From assembly GCA_023105745.1 (NCBI GenBank), contig JALGQZ010000004.1, positions 7,761,951-7,825,950 of the forward strand: a stretch of DNA of 64,000 bases, in the 5' to 3' direction. The stretch is from Austropuccinia psidii (taxonomy: Eukaryota; Basidiomycota; Pucciniomycetes; Pucciniales; Sphaerophragmiaceae). The notes beneath the pieces were generated by a model that had not been told where the DNA came from, did no database searches, and saw only the letters and a program-made list of their open reading frames with translations. Position 1 is the first letter of the stretch. Every line of letters starts with the position of its first letter. This document shows positions 23,123 to 35,100 of this stretch, piece by piece. A program made the position numbers and the translations under genes.

Positions 23123-26100
23123 ATGGCTTCCAGGGATAATCATTTAATCAACCGAAAACTGCAATTTCAATTTCAGAATCAAAGCAAAGACTTGAAGAAG
23201 GATGAGGATTTTGATCAGATCAACTTGAAAATCAAGTCAAACTTACCAAATCATGCTTTCGATCAGCAAGATAGCTTTTACAATCAAGAATCTCAATCAA
23301 CTTATCGAAAAAATCTTACGTATGAGGATTTTGGCTCTCAACATTTTAAGGTACTTTTTGTTTATTTATCTTGAATTCATAAATTGATTTCCATGGTGCG
23401 CTTCTGACTGCCCCCTTTTTTAGCCGTCGAGCAATTCAATTCATGAATCTAATGAATCTTTAACTGAATACCATAGTCAGGACTTGATCTGCATGCTTTT
23501 AATTGGCTTGACAGCTGCTTTGGTCAGGTTTCGCAATATCGGACATCCTTCAAGCGTAGTGTAAGCTCTTCATTAGACTTATACAATCAAGCTGAGCGAT
23601 GCACTTGATCCAAAGCTGACAACAAGTTTTTCCCAACATCCTTGTTCAAAAGATTCGATGAAGTTCATTTTGGGAAATTTGTCTCTCATTACCTCAATCG
23701 CGAATACTTCTTTGATGTTCATCCACCATTAGCTAAACTCTTACTCGCTCTTCAGGGCTGGCTAATTGGCTTTAAGGGAAATTTTGCATTTGAAAATATT
23801 GGCGATAGCTATGTCGATCAAGCAGTACCATACGTTGGATTGCGTGCGTTCTCTGCAATTTTGGGTTCTGCAATACCCGTCTTAATCTATGCGATCATGA
23901 AAGAAAGTGGTTATCCTTCCTTCATTGGACTCGTGTCGGCTTCCTTAATTGTTTTTGGTAAATCATCTCAAACATCACTCAACCCTCAAATTCATTGCTC
24001 CAATTAAAATCTTATTATTCTTCTTTTCCCCATTCATTTTCAAAGATAATGCTCAAATCTTACATTCTCGACTTATTCTTTTGGACGCGCCTTTGATTTT
24101 ATTTATGACCTGCTCATTGTTTTCATACATCAAGTTTTACAAGATGCGTTACCATGAGTTTACTAAACCATGGTGGAAGTGGCTTATCTTGACGGGCCTC
24201 TCATTGAGCTTGACTATTAGTTGCAAGTTTGTGGGACTTTTCACTTTTATGTCCGTTGGAATAGCAGTGGCTGTGGATCTTTGGGACATTCTAGACATTC
24301 GTCGGGGACACACCTTGGTTCGAGCTCAATCTCTTTTCGTTAGTTTTTCAAATCATTAATTTCATCCTTATCTGTGATTTCAACCAGGATCACGTCGGCC
24401 GTCATCTGGTTGCACGCATCATGAGCTTGGTAGTCTTTCCGTTTATAATATATTTGTTCTGGTTTTGGCTTCATTTTGCCATCTTAACGCACTCTGGAAC
24501 CGGCGATGATTTCATGAGTTCGGCTTTTCAAGAGACTTTGATTGGTAGTCCATTAACCACGGCATCCGAAGGTAAAGTTGCCTTCGACAATTAACGGAAG
24601 CCTTCCCATTTTTTTTGATCTTGTTCTCACCCTCATCGCTCGTTCATCGTGCTCAACAGAAATTCGATACAATGATACTCTTTTGATTCAGCATCGAGGG
24701 ACAAAATGTTTTCTACACTCTCATCTTCACAGGTATCCCCTTAAGTATGATGATGGCCGGGTCAGTTCTCAAGGTCAACAGGTGACTTGCTATCCACATC
24801 AAGACGATGTCAATAACTATTGGTTAGTTGAACCCACCAAGCCAATAGATGATTCGGGCCGGGGTAACATTGTGAGACATCACGATGTGATCCGATTAAA
24901 GCATATTGCAACCAACAGTTATCTGTTCACCCACGATGTTGCATCCCCTTCAATGGTGACCAACCAAGAATTCACAACTTGGCCAAAAGATCTTATTGAC
25001 AATGCGAAATACAACGAAACCGGATGGAAAGTTGTTATTGATTCTGCCATCGAAGGGAAGCCATGGAGAACTAAGTCTAGCCATTTCAAACTTATTCATG
25101 AAACTACTGGCGTCGCCATGTCGACCACTGCTTATCCACCCCTTCCCGATTGGGGGTTTCGACAACAAGAAGTTAATGGTCACAAGCGTTTTGAGGATCG
25201 AACACTATTTTGGCTTGCTTCCGAGATCGCACGAGATAGTTTGTTTTTTGATTTCATTGCATTCATGCTTTTGGCCCTTACATTAATGCAATCTTCGTTT
25301 CGACAGACACCGCCAGACAAGGCCCCAGACCAGTTTTAACGCCCAAAGCGGTACAAAAACGATCGTTTTTTAAGAAATACTTTGAGCTTCAGCTTTTAAT
25401 GTTTTATCATAACTCTGACTTGACCGACTCTCACCCATACGCGTCTCCTCCTATCAATTGGCCGTTTTTATTATCTGGAGTCAGCTTCTGGACCAGTCCA
25501 CCCGAATTAAAACAACAGATTTTCATGATTGGTAATGTGGCCGGATGGTGGTTCACCATGATGTGCCTCTCTGTGATCATTGGTATTATTGGAGCTGATC
25601 AATTTGCCAGAAGGCGCGGCGTATCTCCCATTGCAAGCCGTACTGAGTGCCATCTTTAGCGTCTATCAATGTGCCTATTGATCAAAAAAAACTTGTAACA
25701 ACTGATGCTTTATTTGCTGATTTTTGACTATCTTTAGCCGTCAGGAATCGATTGTATCGAAACACGGGATTTTTTATGGCATCTTGGGCGTGCCATTACT
25801 TCCCATTTTATTTAATGGGCAGACAACGATTTTTACACCATTATCTTCCAGCTCATGTTTGCTCAGCCCTGGTGGCAGGCACTGTTTTTAACTTTGTAAT
25901 TACTGAAGTAAGAACAAAAAACCTACATATATTTGCCTGGCCTTATGCTCTATGACACTTCAATCATTTCTAACTCAATCTCTGACTTTATATTCAGACT
26001 GTGAATCGTCCAGTATCGATTGTTGGTTTGGCGACCAGAAGAAAACCACGAATGAAAGCAGAAGAGCCTGCGAATGCTAAGTATCTTACTGGGATTATCA

Positions 26101-26219
26101 TATTTCTTTTGATAATTGTCTATAACTTTATAGCTCCCTTAACTTATGGCAAGCCAGGCTTAAACCCTGATCAAGTTAATAACAGAAGAATTCTATCTTC
26201 TTGGACTTTGGTTGGTTAA
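23123..26219 (+). CDS. PMT4: Dolichyl-phosphate-mannose--protein O-mannosyltransferase, Pmt4/POMT1-like, nine exons
   Basis: Predicted exons are 23123-23350, 23424-23560, 23653-23957, 24046-24338, 24388-24571, 24660-25238, 25307-25639, 25738-25907 and 25998-26219. All phases agree and give 816 codons, the usual size for the family. The enzyme transfers mannose from dolichyl phosphate to Ser/Thr of secretory proteins in the ER membrane. The first luminal loop has FDEVHFGKF with the conserved Asp-Glu (124-125), followed by YFFDVHPPLAKLL and VPYVGLRAFSA. A luminal MIR-type region lies at about 375-570 (exons 5-6). C-terminal membrane segments include HYFPFYLMGRQRFLHHYLPA and the end is RRILSSWTLVG. 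The QRFLHHYLPAH form and the ending favour the Pmt4 subfamily over Pmt1/Pmt2. Introns are 50-102 bases; two have unusual donors (GTTAGT, GTTTGT). No break is seen, so the gene is probably functional. Confidence 0.9.
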
Positions 26220-27750
26220 ATTTTATCATTGTTCATATTATCACTATTGCGAAACTAATTATATATATTTTTTCGTTAGCATTTTGCTAAATGAAAAATT
26301 GCATGGGAAAATCAAGGCGTTAATCTTCTCATTTGACAGCTCAAAGCTGCTATGGATTTTTTTTGCGGTTTTCAGTTAGAAAGAGGCACCTTATTTATCG
26401 ATGTATCATATTTAATTTAGAAACATAAATAGAGTATGCGTATTCAAAACAAAGTGAAAGCCTTAATCTTTTTGACAAGAAATACTTTGACAGAACAATA
26501 TACAAACTTAAACCTCTTAGTTTGATTCATGACTTAACTGATTCAACGTCACGTAATTCAATTTTTAATAGGACACTCTTTCAGGATATTTGACACCACC
26601 TATCTCTCATTACAAAGTAAATAACATGTGATTTTTTTTTGATCTTCCAAAATTATTCGAAACTCCAAGATTCACTAATATCTTTGGTCAGAAGACCTGT
26701 AAGGCTTTAAGGCATATCAAGCTTAACCCCATAGGGTTAGAAGAACTTGACAAAAAATCAGTTTATCACATCAATTATGGATGAACTTTTTTTTGTTTAC
26801 AAAAATATACAATAATTCATGATGAAGTTGTACTGTTGTATGCTGCAATATTGGATTCCACCCTGAACATGAGCTTGGCTGGTTAATACTGTTGATTGTC
26901 GGCAGCTTCAGAGGGATCTTACAATCAATCCCCTTGTCCACTCTCCGTTGCCTAAGCTCATAGTGCAGAGAAGAGGATTTATCTATATGCTCCCATGGCC
27001 AAAAGGGAAATTTTTCGTTAATAAATCATTCAATTTAACCTCCCCAATACTGATTGGAGCCTCGATACAAGTTGAATTTACCACTTCATCAGATATCTCA
27101 ACATCACCCCACAGCATAATTACTTACAGGATGGAATAATTATGAAATTTTCAGTATTGTCGACATCCAAAAAGTCTCATGAATATGGAGACCAATTAAT
27201 TATTAGAATATTGTTATATACAATGATCAAATTAATTATATAACCATATTAATTATATAACCATATTAAATTTTTATGTCATATTTAATTTTATTGAATA
27301 AAATTTAGATCAAACAGAGTATTAATATTAAATTACTAGTTAATGATAATATAAATAATAACTTAAAATAGCACAAATTATGATAAGTATGAATATAAAA
27401 CTAATTAAGATATAGAAATAATAACACAATTTGACATATCTTTGCATAGATTTAGAATGGATACTTACCAAGACAACTTGAATGTATTGAATTTTTACTA
27501 TTTCTACCAGAAAATGGGGTTTAAATGATAAATTTGGTGATATATATGATAGAACCTTAAAAATTATTTTTCATTAAGAATTTATGAGGAATTTGAATAA
27601 AACTGCAAGACTTGATTCATATATTACTAATCCAGTTACAAAGTTTTTTCCCCATACTAGCTCAAAAACACTCTGTTTTCAATGATATAATTAATCATTT
27701 CTTTTCAATAATTTTTAAAAATTTAAATGAGCTCAAAAACATGATTATAG

Positions 27751-27782
<32 letters not shown>

Positions 27783-28721
27783 TCATAAAATTTTCTCCAA
27801 GTGATTCTTATATGGATCATTTTTAACTCATTAAGAGGTTTGAAATAATAACCTTCAAATAAAAATCATCAAAATAGTGCTTTGATTATTAAATAAAGTA
27901 ATATTTTAAAATAAGGTAAGAAGACCCTTATTTAACTACAGCTTATGATTAAAAAAGTGTCTCTATGGGATCATAGCCTTATGAAATGATTTTCTTTTGA
28001 TGAATTAAAGCTAAAACAATTCAAATTTGAAATTTGAAAGTTATATAAAGTAATAAACTTTAATTTTTGGACGTAGCTTTAAGAATAAGAGGAAATGCAG
28101 CAAACGCAATACCAAAAAATATGGTTTAATTATCATTTAATTACACTGAATCTTTAAAATTAATGTTGATTCTGATAGAATTGATTCTTTAATATCAAGA
28201 GCTAAGATTATAATAGATAATGGAGGCTCTTTGATATGAAAAGACCTCCTATATTATAATATTTCCCAAAAACTCAAAAAAAGTATCAAATTAAATATAT
28301 AAAATAATATATAAATATTAATTCTAAAAAAGTTTTGGTATATCATTGTTCATAAAGGCAATATCAATTATATCAAATGAATTATTTTATTATAATATAA
28401 TTATGAAATTTGTTTTGATTAATATTTATTTTCCTCAAAACCAATTTCCATTTAAAATCCTTCAAAACATTATTTATAGTATAAAATTTATAATTAAAAT
28501 ATTAAAAGGCATAAAATCCTTCACAATAATCATAACTAGTGTTGAAAATTATTTGATTTATCTTATTATCAGAATTTATCCATAGTTTATTATAATAGCT
28601 ATTTCTTAAATAATCTAAAATAATTCTATATTGATAATAATATTATTACTCATTAATAAGACTTTACTGTAGCCACTTCCTGAAACTATGAGTCAGCCAT
28701 ATAAACTCTGAAATTTAAAAT
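26220..28721. other. AT-rich intergenic DNA after PMT4
   Basis: It holds no convincing gene; the frames at 26948-27139 and 28346-28585 are short and AT-driven. The 3' untranslated region and terminator of PMT4 presumably lie in the first few hundred bases. Confidence 0.5.
27751..27783 (+). repeat. (AAT)n microsatellite
   Basis: About ten ATA/AAT triplets in a row, ending AATAAATAATCAT. Ordinary for AT-rich DNA. Confidence 0.9.
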
Positions 28722-28745
28722 GGGTGTTGGTAAAAACATGTAAGG
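28722..28745 (+). repeat. Left TIR of the OTU element
   Basis: Pairs with 52080-52103 in inverted orientation. The two ends diverge sharply after about 24 bases. Confidence 0.65.
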
Positions 28746-28939
28746 GTGCCCTGGGCTAATTTTTACTTAAAAATGAAACAGAACCACACCTGTATTGGGC
28801 AAAAACATGCCCAAAAGAGGTTTTTTACCCACAAAAGCTCTCTAACTCCCAATTATTTCAGATTTTTTTTCCCAGCCCCCCCAAAAAAAGGCCAAACACC
28901 CAAATAATCCACATTATCTCCACCCCAAACCAATTTACA

Positions 28940-29648
28940 AGCCTTCCACCAGTTTGAAGATATATGATGCAATTGACTTGACCTGTGAGCATTGTCAAAG
29001 CAATTATCACACAAGTGATGAATGCTCAAAGCTGTTTGTGAGTTTCTGATTCTTTTGAATGTAAATTTCTCTTGTTTATTTTGATATTTATTCATTTTTT
29101 GAGCTTATTTTATCAGATACCTGGCTCAGAAGACTTGCCCAAGTTTATATTGAAATACACCTTCAAGGCCATCAATGTCCAGGGTGATGGAAACTGTGGC
29201 TACAGAACAGTATCCCACTACATTTACAAGACTCAAGATCAATGGGCTGATGTCAGAGGTGACTTGGCTGAAGAAATTCAACAAAATCAATACCTTTATG
29301 AAGCCATGAACACCTTAATTCCCTCAGTATCCTCTTATTTGGACAGAATTGAATGGTATGAAGATGTTGGCCAGGATCCAAAAAGCAAGTGGATGTCCAT
29401 GCCTGACATGGGGGATCCAATTTCAAATAAGTATAAAAGACCAGTTTTTTTTATTCCACAGTCCAATCTTTTTCTTTTTCCCTTATTTCTGTGCTCCAAA
29501 TGATAATCCCCCCATTTTCATCTGCTTCTTGGATAGCTGTGCTCATTTTGTTCCTTTGGACATGATCATTTCTAAAGTTTATCCAGTCCCCCCCCATTAC
29601 TGTGAATTGGGAGATTCATGCCCAAACACAAGGCCTGGAGTGGGCTGA
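28940..29648 (+). pseudogene. Zinc-knuckle plus OTU cysteine protease relic
   Basis: An upstream exon encodes a CCHC knuckle, CEHCQSNYHTSDEC (28984-29025), and ends at a GTGAGT donor (29038). A 79-base intron ends at 29116 and the next exon is in phase, starting IPGSEDLPKFILKY. The OTU fold follows: the catalytic loop NVQGDGNCGYRT gives the Asp and Cys, and the distal SCAHFVPLDM gives the His. OTU enzymes cleave ubiquitin chains; in fungi and plants such domains are often found within transposon proteins. An indel in the T-rich stretch near 29467-29483 shifts the frame between the Cys and His parts, and the 5' part has no clear start, so this is a broken, partial gene. It lies inside the TIR element. 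Confidence 0.7.
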
Positions 29649-29861
29649 TAAATTGAAGAAACACAATATGTTGTATTTGTCCAATCTTCCTCCCCCCTCA
29701 GAAAAAACCTACTATTTTGGAGGTTGATTCTGATTGATTGATTTTTGTATATACAATTTATGCCAATTATCCCCCTCCTCAGTCATATTTATTGCTTAAA
29801 TCCCACCTCAGTCTCCTTTTTTATCAAACATGTGGAAATTTTGTACTTAGAAATAGTCATA

Positions 29862-30050
29862 TTACAAACAAGGAAAAAAAGAATCTGAAAAAATACACTT
29901 ATTGCCCCTGCATTTGCTGTCCCACCAAAACAATTCCCCAAAATCATGGGCTTCTGGTTCTTTATTGTCCAGATTGAACCCTTCAATTTGAAAAAAAATG
30001 AGGGAAATTCATAAGTGGGAAGTTATTAAATTAACTGTTTAAAAATAGCC
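29862..30050 (+). repeat. Direct repeat unit 1 flanking element B
   Basis: Contains blocks such as ATGGGCTTCT, CAGATTGAACCCTTCA and GGAAATTCATAAGTGGGAAG, which recur right of B at 51736-51926. It represents a tandem duplication of about 190 bases that existed before B inserted. Confidence 0.7.
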
Positions 30051-30055
30051 ATATT

Positions 30056-30111
30056 TGTCAGGTTGAGTCTATGATAAAAGTAATATAATTGTATTTAGAA
30101 CTTTTAACTAT
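30056..30111 (-). repeat. End of B 3' LTR, left fragment
   Basis: Matches the end of the 5' LTR of B at 50326-50381. Its last bases ACTAT (30107-30111) form the A2 target duplication with ATTAT at 42150-42154 (one C/T change). Confidence 0.85.
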
Positions 30112-32076
30112 TGTAAGGTTTGACTATGAAAAAATAGGTAAAAATTACTAATATTTTACTTATTGTACTATGAATGTACTTATGAATAAAATAAATAAGA
30201 TAAAAATAAATATAATAATAAAGAATTATTATATTTATGGCGTAAAATGATCATATTATTGAATAAATATGATAATATAATTTATATTATAAAAAAAATA
30301 ATATAATAAAATAAATATATTAATAAAAGATAATTAATATATTTAAAAGCACTTTATTATTTTTACCAACAAATAATAAAGGTGTAAAAAATTGTTTTTT
30401 ATGAATAAAAACAATTAATAACAATAATATTACCAATATTAAAGTTATAAATTAATATAAATACCATTTATATTAATTATAGAATTATTAAGAGTAATAA
30501 TAGAGAGAAATTATTATATTAAGAGAAATAACATACTTTTAACACTTAATATAATAATTTTGAATAATTTTACGCCAAAAAATGTAAATACAACTTATTC
30601 AAATTGTATTTACAAGAAAATATAAGAGAAATTACAAATAATCTTATTTTTACGTGGATTTGAGATTTGTGAGAGAAATATAACAAAACAATTAAATAAT
30701 TTGGAGTAATCACGTCAAATTTGATGATTATGATAAAGATGATTCTTGGTCTTTAATAATATAAGAGTATTATATGTAAAGAATAAAGAAATTAACTTTT
30801 TGATTTAATTATTTAGTGTTTTGTAAGGGTCTGAGGGGAAAACAGAGTAAAAACAGCTCTATTTATAGTAAATACCTCCCTCCTAGAGTCCAAAAGTCCT
30901 CTAGTAGACGTGTACTGATCATGTACACTGGAATTGATCAATATTTTAAGGTTTGGTGATGATTACATCATTATTACACCATTATTTAGAGTTATCACTA
31001 TAACTCTAAGTTTGATGACGTCAAAGGCTTGGCAGAACCCCAAAATTTGTGGATTTTATTAGTTTAATCATAAACTAACAGTATTCACCAATTTTATCAC
31101 TCATATGACTGTTAAACTTAACTTAAGGTTACAGTGAGTGATCATAAATGATCAAATTAAGCTCAAACTTTTCTCCTTAATAACCTTTAAGATTTACACG
31201 CTACAGCAATTAAGAGAGTGAATTCGAATAGTGTGGCATAACCTTATTATGCTGCCAAGAGCATTTCATTACATCATCAAAAATCTATTTTTGATGATTT
31301 TTCTTGTAACTCATCTTTTCTGTCAAAATTTAATATTTTAAACTTCAAACTATGATTTCAAGGGGTTATACCTTGAATATTATAATAAAAAATACATCAT
31401 TCTTCACGAATGAACTAGTAGAATCTAACTGTCTACTTTTTTTTAAGTTTGGACCACTTTCACAACAAAGTGGTCAACAGCTCTGTTGATTTTAATCAAT
31501 AATCCCTTACAGGTTTTAACCTTGTTTATAACTTTTGAAAAAAACTTCATTTCTGTATTTCTACAGTAATTACGTGACGACTTTACTTTTGGTTCATCAC
31601 TCTATCATTCATAATTCAAGAGATATTAGCTAAATTCCTTGAATATATGCGTTGACCAAAAAAGTGCATATATTCAGCTTAATTCCTTAAGTATTGACTT
31701 TGGAGCTTAGCTACTTAATTGTTTTATATGTGGATTCTTATGGAGGATCCAATGGTACCATTTATTTTACATGTTGATTCATTGGTCTTTGAAATAAATA
31801 AGGATTTGTGTTTTTTATAAGGTATTATTACTTATAACTCATTAAACATTGACTTTACAGATATGCCATAAAAATGTTATATGTGTATTTTACCATGAGG
31901 AATCCAATGGTATAATTTATTTCAAATGTTTATTCATTGGTGTTTAAGTTAAACTAAGTTTTATGCCAATTTATGGCATTTTTGTAGCTTTAAGGTAATT
32001 ATTTTTAATGTATAATTATTTTAAATATTTCTTGTGACCTTTTTTTGGGTATGTGGTCATATCTAAAAGGTTCACA
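30112..32076 (-). repeat. 3' LTR of A2
   Basis: About 1.96 kb, homologous to the LTRs of A1. The start is TGTGAACC, one change from the family consensus. The polypurine tract GGTGGTAGGGAA lies directly outside it at 32077-32088. The double hairpin at 31452-31489 is perfect. Confidence 0.9.
30860..30867 (-). promoter_or_regulatory. TATA box of A2 3' LTR
   Basis: TATAAATA on the minus strand. The matching box in the 5' LTR of A2 (about 39470) has changed to TGTAAATA, as has A3, so the upstream promoter of A2 is probably weakened. Confidence 0.5.
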
Positions 32077-32194
32077 TTCCCTACCACCAAAAAAGATTGT
32101 ACCACAATCTGATATGTGTAATTAGGGTATCATCCACTGTCCTACCTCTTCAATAGACTTTGTTAGTCTTGAAGCTCAAGAATGCTTAACGTTT

Positions 32195-35100
32195 CTATTT
32201 TTCAGGTTTTCTTTCATGTCTGAACCTTCTTAGTAGCTTATCAGCATTTGTTATATCTTTCTCAAGTAGCCATTCATCTTCTTGAGTTGGATTTCTATAC
32301 CTTACAAGGTATTCTCTTTCTTTTTTGTTTCTTGTCCTTCTTTCTTTAAGGATTTTTACAATTTTCTTTTCCTCTCCTTCTTCCAAGGGGGGAATTTCAA
32401 GTGGGGGTTTATTTCTTAGTGGAAATAGCTCCTTGTCACTTGAGCTGTAAGGTTTTATTAGACTTACAGGGAAAGTTGGGTGTTTGTTCATTAGTTCACC
32501 TGTGAGTTCCAGTTGCACAGCATTGGGTCCATGAAGTGCTTTTATCATAAATGGTCCTGCAAAGGAATCTTTTAATTTCTTTGGGCCTTTTATGTTATTG
32601 AAATTCAGGGTTGATACTAGGACCAAGTCTCCTATTTTGAAATCAGGTGGCTTATAAATTTTATCCCATCTTTCTTTTGCATATTTGAAAGAATCTTGCA
32701 TACATCTGTTTTCATGGTGTCTTGCCTTGTCAAGCATTATCTTAAAACTGCTTGCTGTTGGATGTATATCCACTAAGTCCTTTTTGAGGGTATCATAAGG
32801 AAGTCTTGGATTCCAACCTTTTTCTAGCATAGCAGGTGTTTTGCCAGTAGAACAATGGATTGATGTTTTATATGCCAGTTCAAGAGCTGGTATTAGTGTA
32901 CACCAATCATGGGTAAAACCATCAGAATCTTTGAATTCTAGTCCATAAGCACAGAATCTTCTGATCATATCCTCTAAGGTCTGTATCATTATTTCTGCTA
33001 AACCATCAGTTTGAGGATGGTAAGCTGTTGAGAATGATAATTTTGTCCCAAACAGGTTATGGAGATTTGTCCATAATTCTGAGGTGAACTTTGGGTCTCT
33101 GTCACTTATAATATTCTGGAATAAGCCTGTATGGCTATTAACTTTATTCCATATCATTATGGCTGTGTCCATATCTGTGTCATCTTTATGACATGGTAGG
33201 AACATGGGAGCTTTTCTATACCTGTCAACCAATACTAGGCATGTATTATAGCTTCTGTCTCCTCCTGGAGGTAATGCTGTTACCCAATCCATATGAACTA
33301 TTTCCCAAAGGGATTTTGGTTCTTGGATTTGGATTATCATTCAAAATTTCTTTCCTGTGGCTCTGTTGGCTTTTTGACATCTGTCACAGGTTTGGCAGTA
33401 TTCTCCAACATCTTTCTTCCAATTTGGCCACCAAGAGCAGGTTTTCACCCTCTCTAGTGTTCTGTCTTCTGAAAGGTGTCCAGCTGCAACACTATCATGA
33501 TGCTCATGTAAAATAGTGTTTATCAGGGTTCTATCTGTTAAGGCAATAACACATGTGTGTTTTGTTCTATGGTAAAGGATTCAATCAAGGAGGTGGAATC
33601 TTCCTTCATCATATTCCTTTTTCCATGTTTCATCTAGTTTTGATGAAAGTGATGGGTCTTTGCAGTCTTGCATTAGAAGTTGTCTTAAGATATGACAGTT
33701 TTTGTCTATCTTATAGCTTTCTTCAACTTGGTTAAAGAATTCTGTGCCAATGTATGTAACACATATTCCTTCTATATGGTGCTCTTCCTGTGGTACCCAT
33801 GCTGGATTGTCAGGGGTATTTGCTAGAGCCCATCTGCTAAGACCATCTGAAGTTTTATGAATATTACCAGATTTATGATCAATAGTCATATTTCCTCTAT
33901 ATTCTTGGATAGCAATTTGCCATCTCAACATATGTCTATTTGGAGTTTTCATATTCAATAGAGATTTTACAGCATTACAGTCTGTAATCACATCAAATAC
34001 TGTTCCATCCAAGTAATAATGTAGTTTTTCTAAAGCCCACACTAAGCAGAGGCATTCCATTTGGCTTGCTCCATATCTTGCTTCTGTTGGCTTTATCTGT
34101 CTTGAAATAAAACAAATTGGTCCTTCCACTGGTTTATCATTGATAATTTGTGTCTGGTGTAGTGCAGCACATAGTCCTTCTCCACAAGCAACAATGTAAA
34201 GTTTTGAGGGTAGTTTCCAATCTGGCATTAGAAGAAATGGGGCATTTGTTAAGGAATTTTTTAATTATTCATATGACTTGACTCTTTCTTCTGTCATTTC
34301 ATAGACTGTTTGTTGGTCACATAGCTTATACAAGGATTTAGCAATTTTTGCAAAGTCGTTTGTATGCTGTCTATAGTAACCAGCAAATCCTAGAAATGAT
34401 TGCATTTCTTTTTTGGTTTAAGGAATTGGCTTAAGTAGTACTGCTGCTACTTTATTCTTGTCTATGCCTAGACTAAGTCCAGATACAACATGTCCTAGTG
34501 CTTTCAGTTCACTGTATGAAAAATGACACTTTTTCAAGGAAATTTTCATATTCACTTGCACTATTTTTTGTAGTACCCTTTCTAGTCTTGTAAGGTGGTT
34601 TTCCCAAGTGTCTGAGCAAACTATAATATCATCAATATAGATAATTAACCATCCTTCTGATAATTCTTCAGGAAATATGGTATTCATCATTCTTTGGTAA
34701 TGGGAAGGTGCATTTTTTATGCCAAATAGCATTCTTAAGTATTCAAAAATTCCACAGTGGACTATTATCCTCAGTAGTTTCTTGGCATTGTCTGCCAAGA
34801 CATTATGATGAAAACCCTTTAAGGCATCCATGGCTGTAATGAACTTAGCTTGTGACAATTGTGTCAATGTCTCATGGATTCTGGGTATTGGATATCTGTC
34901 TGGAATGGTATAGGTGTTCAGGGCTCTGAAATCTCCTACCATCCTTGATTTTCCATTATGCCAAGTTATAATGATAGGTGTAGTGACCTCTACTTTTTCA
35001 TTATGTCCTACCCTTCTTAATACTCCAAGGTCCATTAATTCTTTAATGTGTACCTCCAAGGCTTCTCTAGCCCTTGGACTAGCTGGGTAAGCAGGTCTCC

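Noticed and set aside
26948..27139. 63-codon frame after PMT4
   Set aside because: No domain and no conserved feature; intergenic composition.
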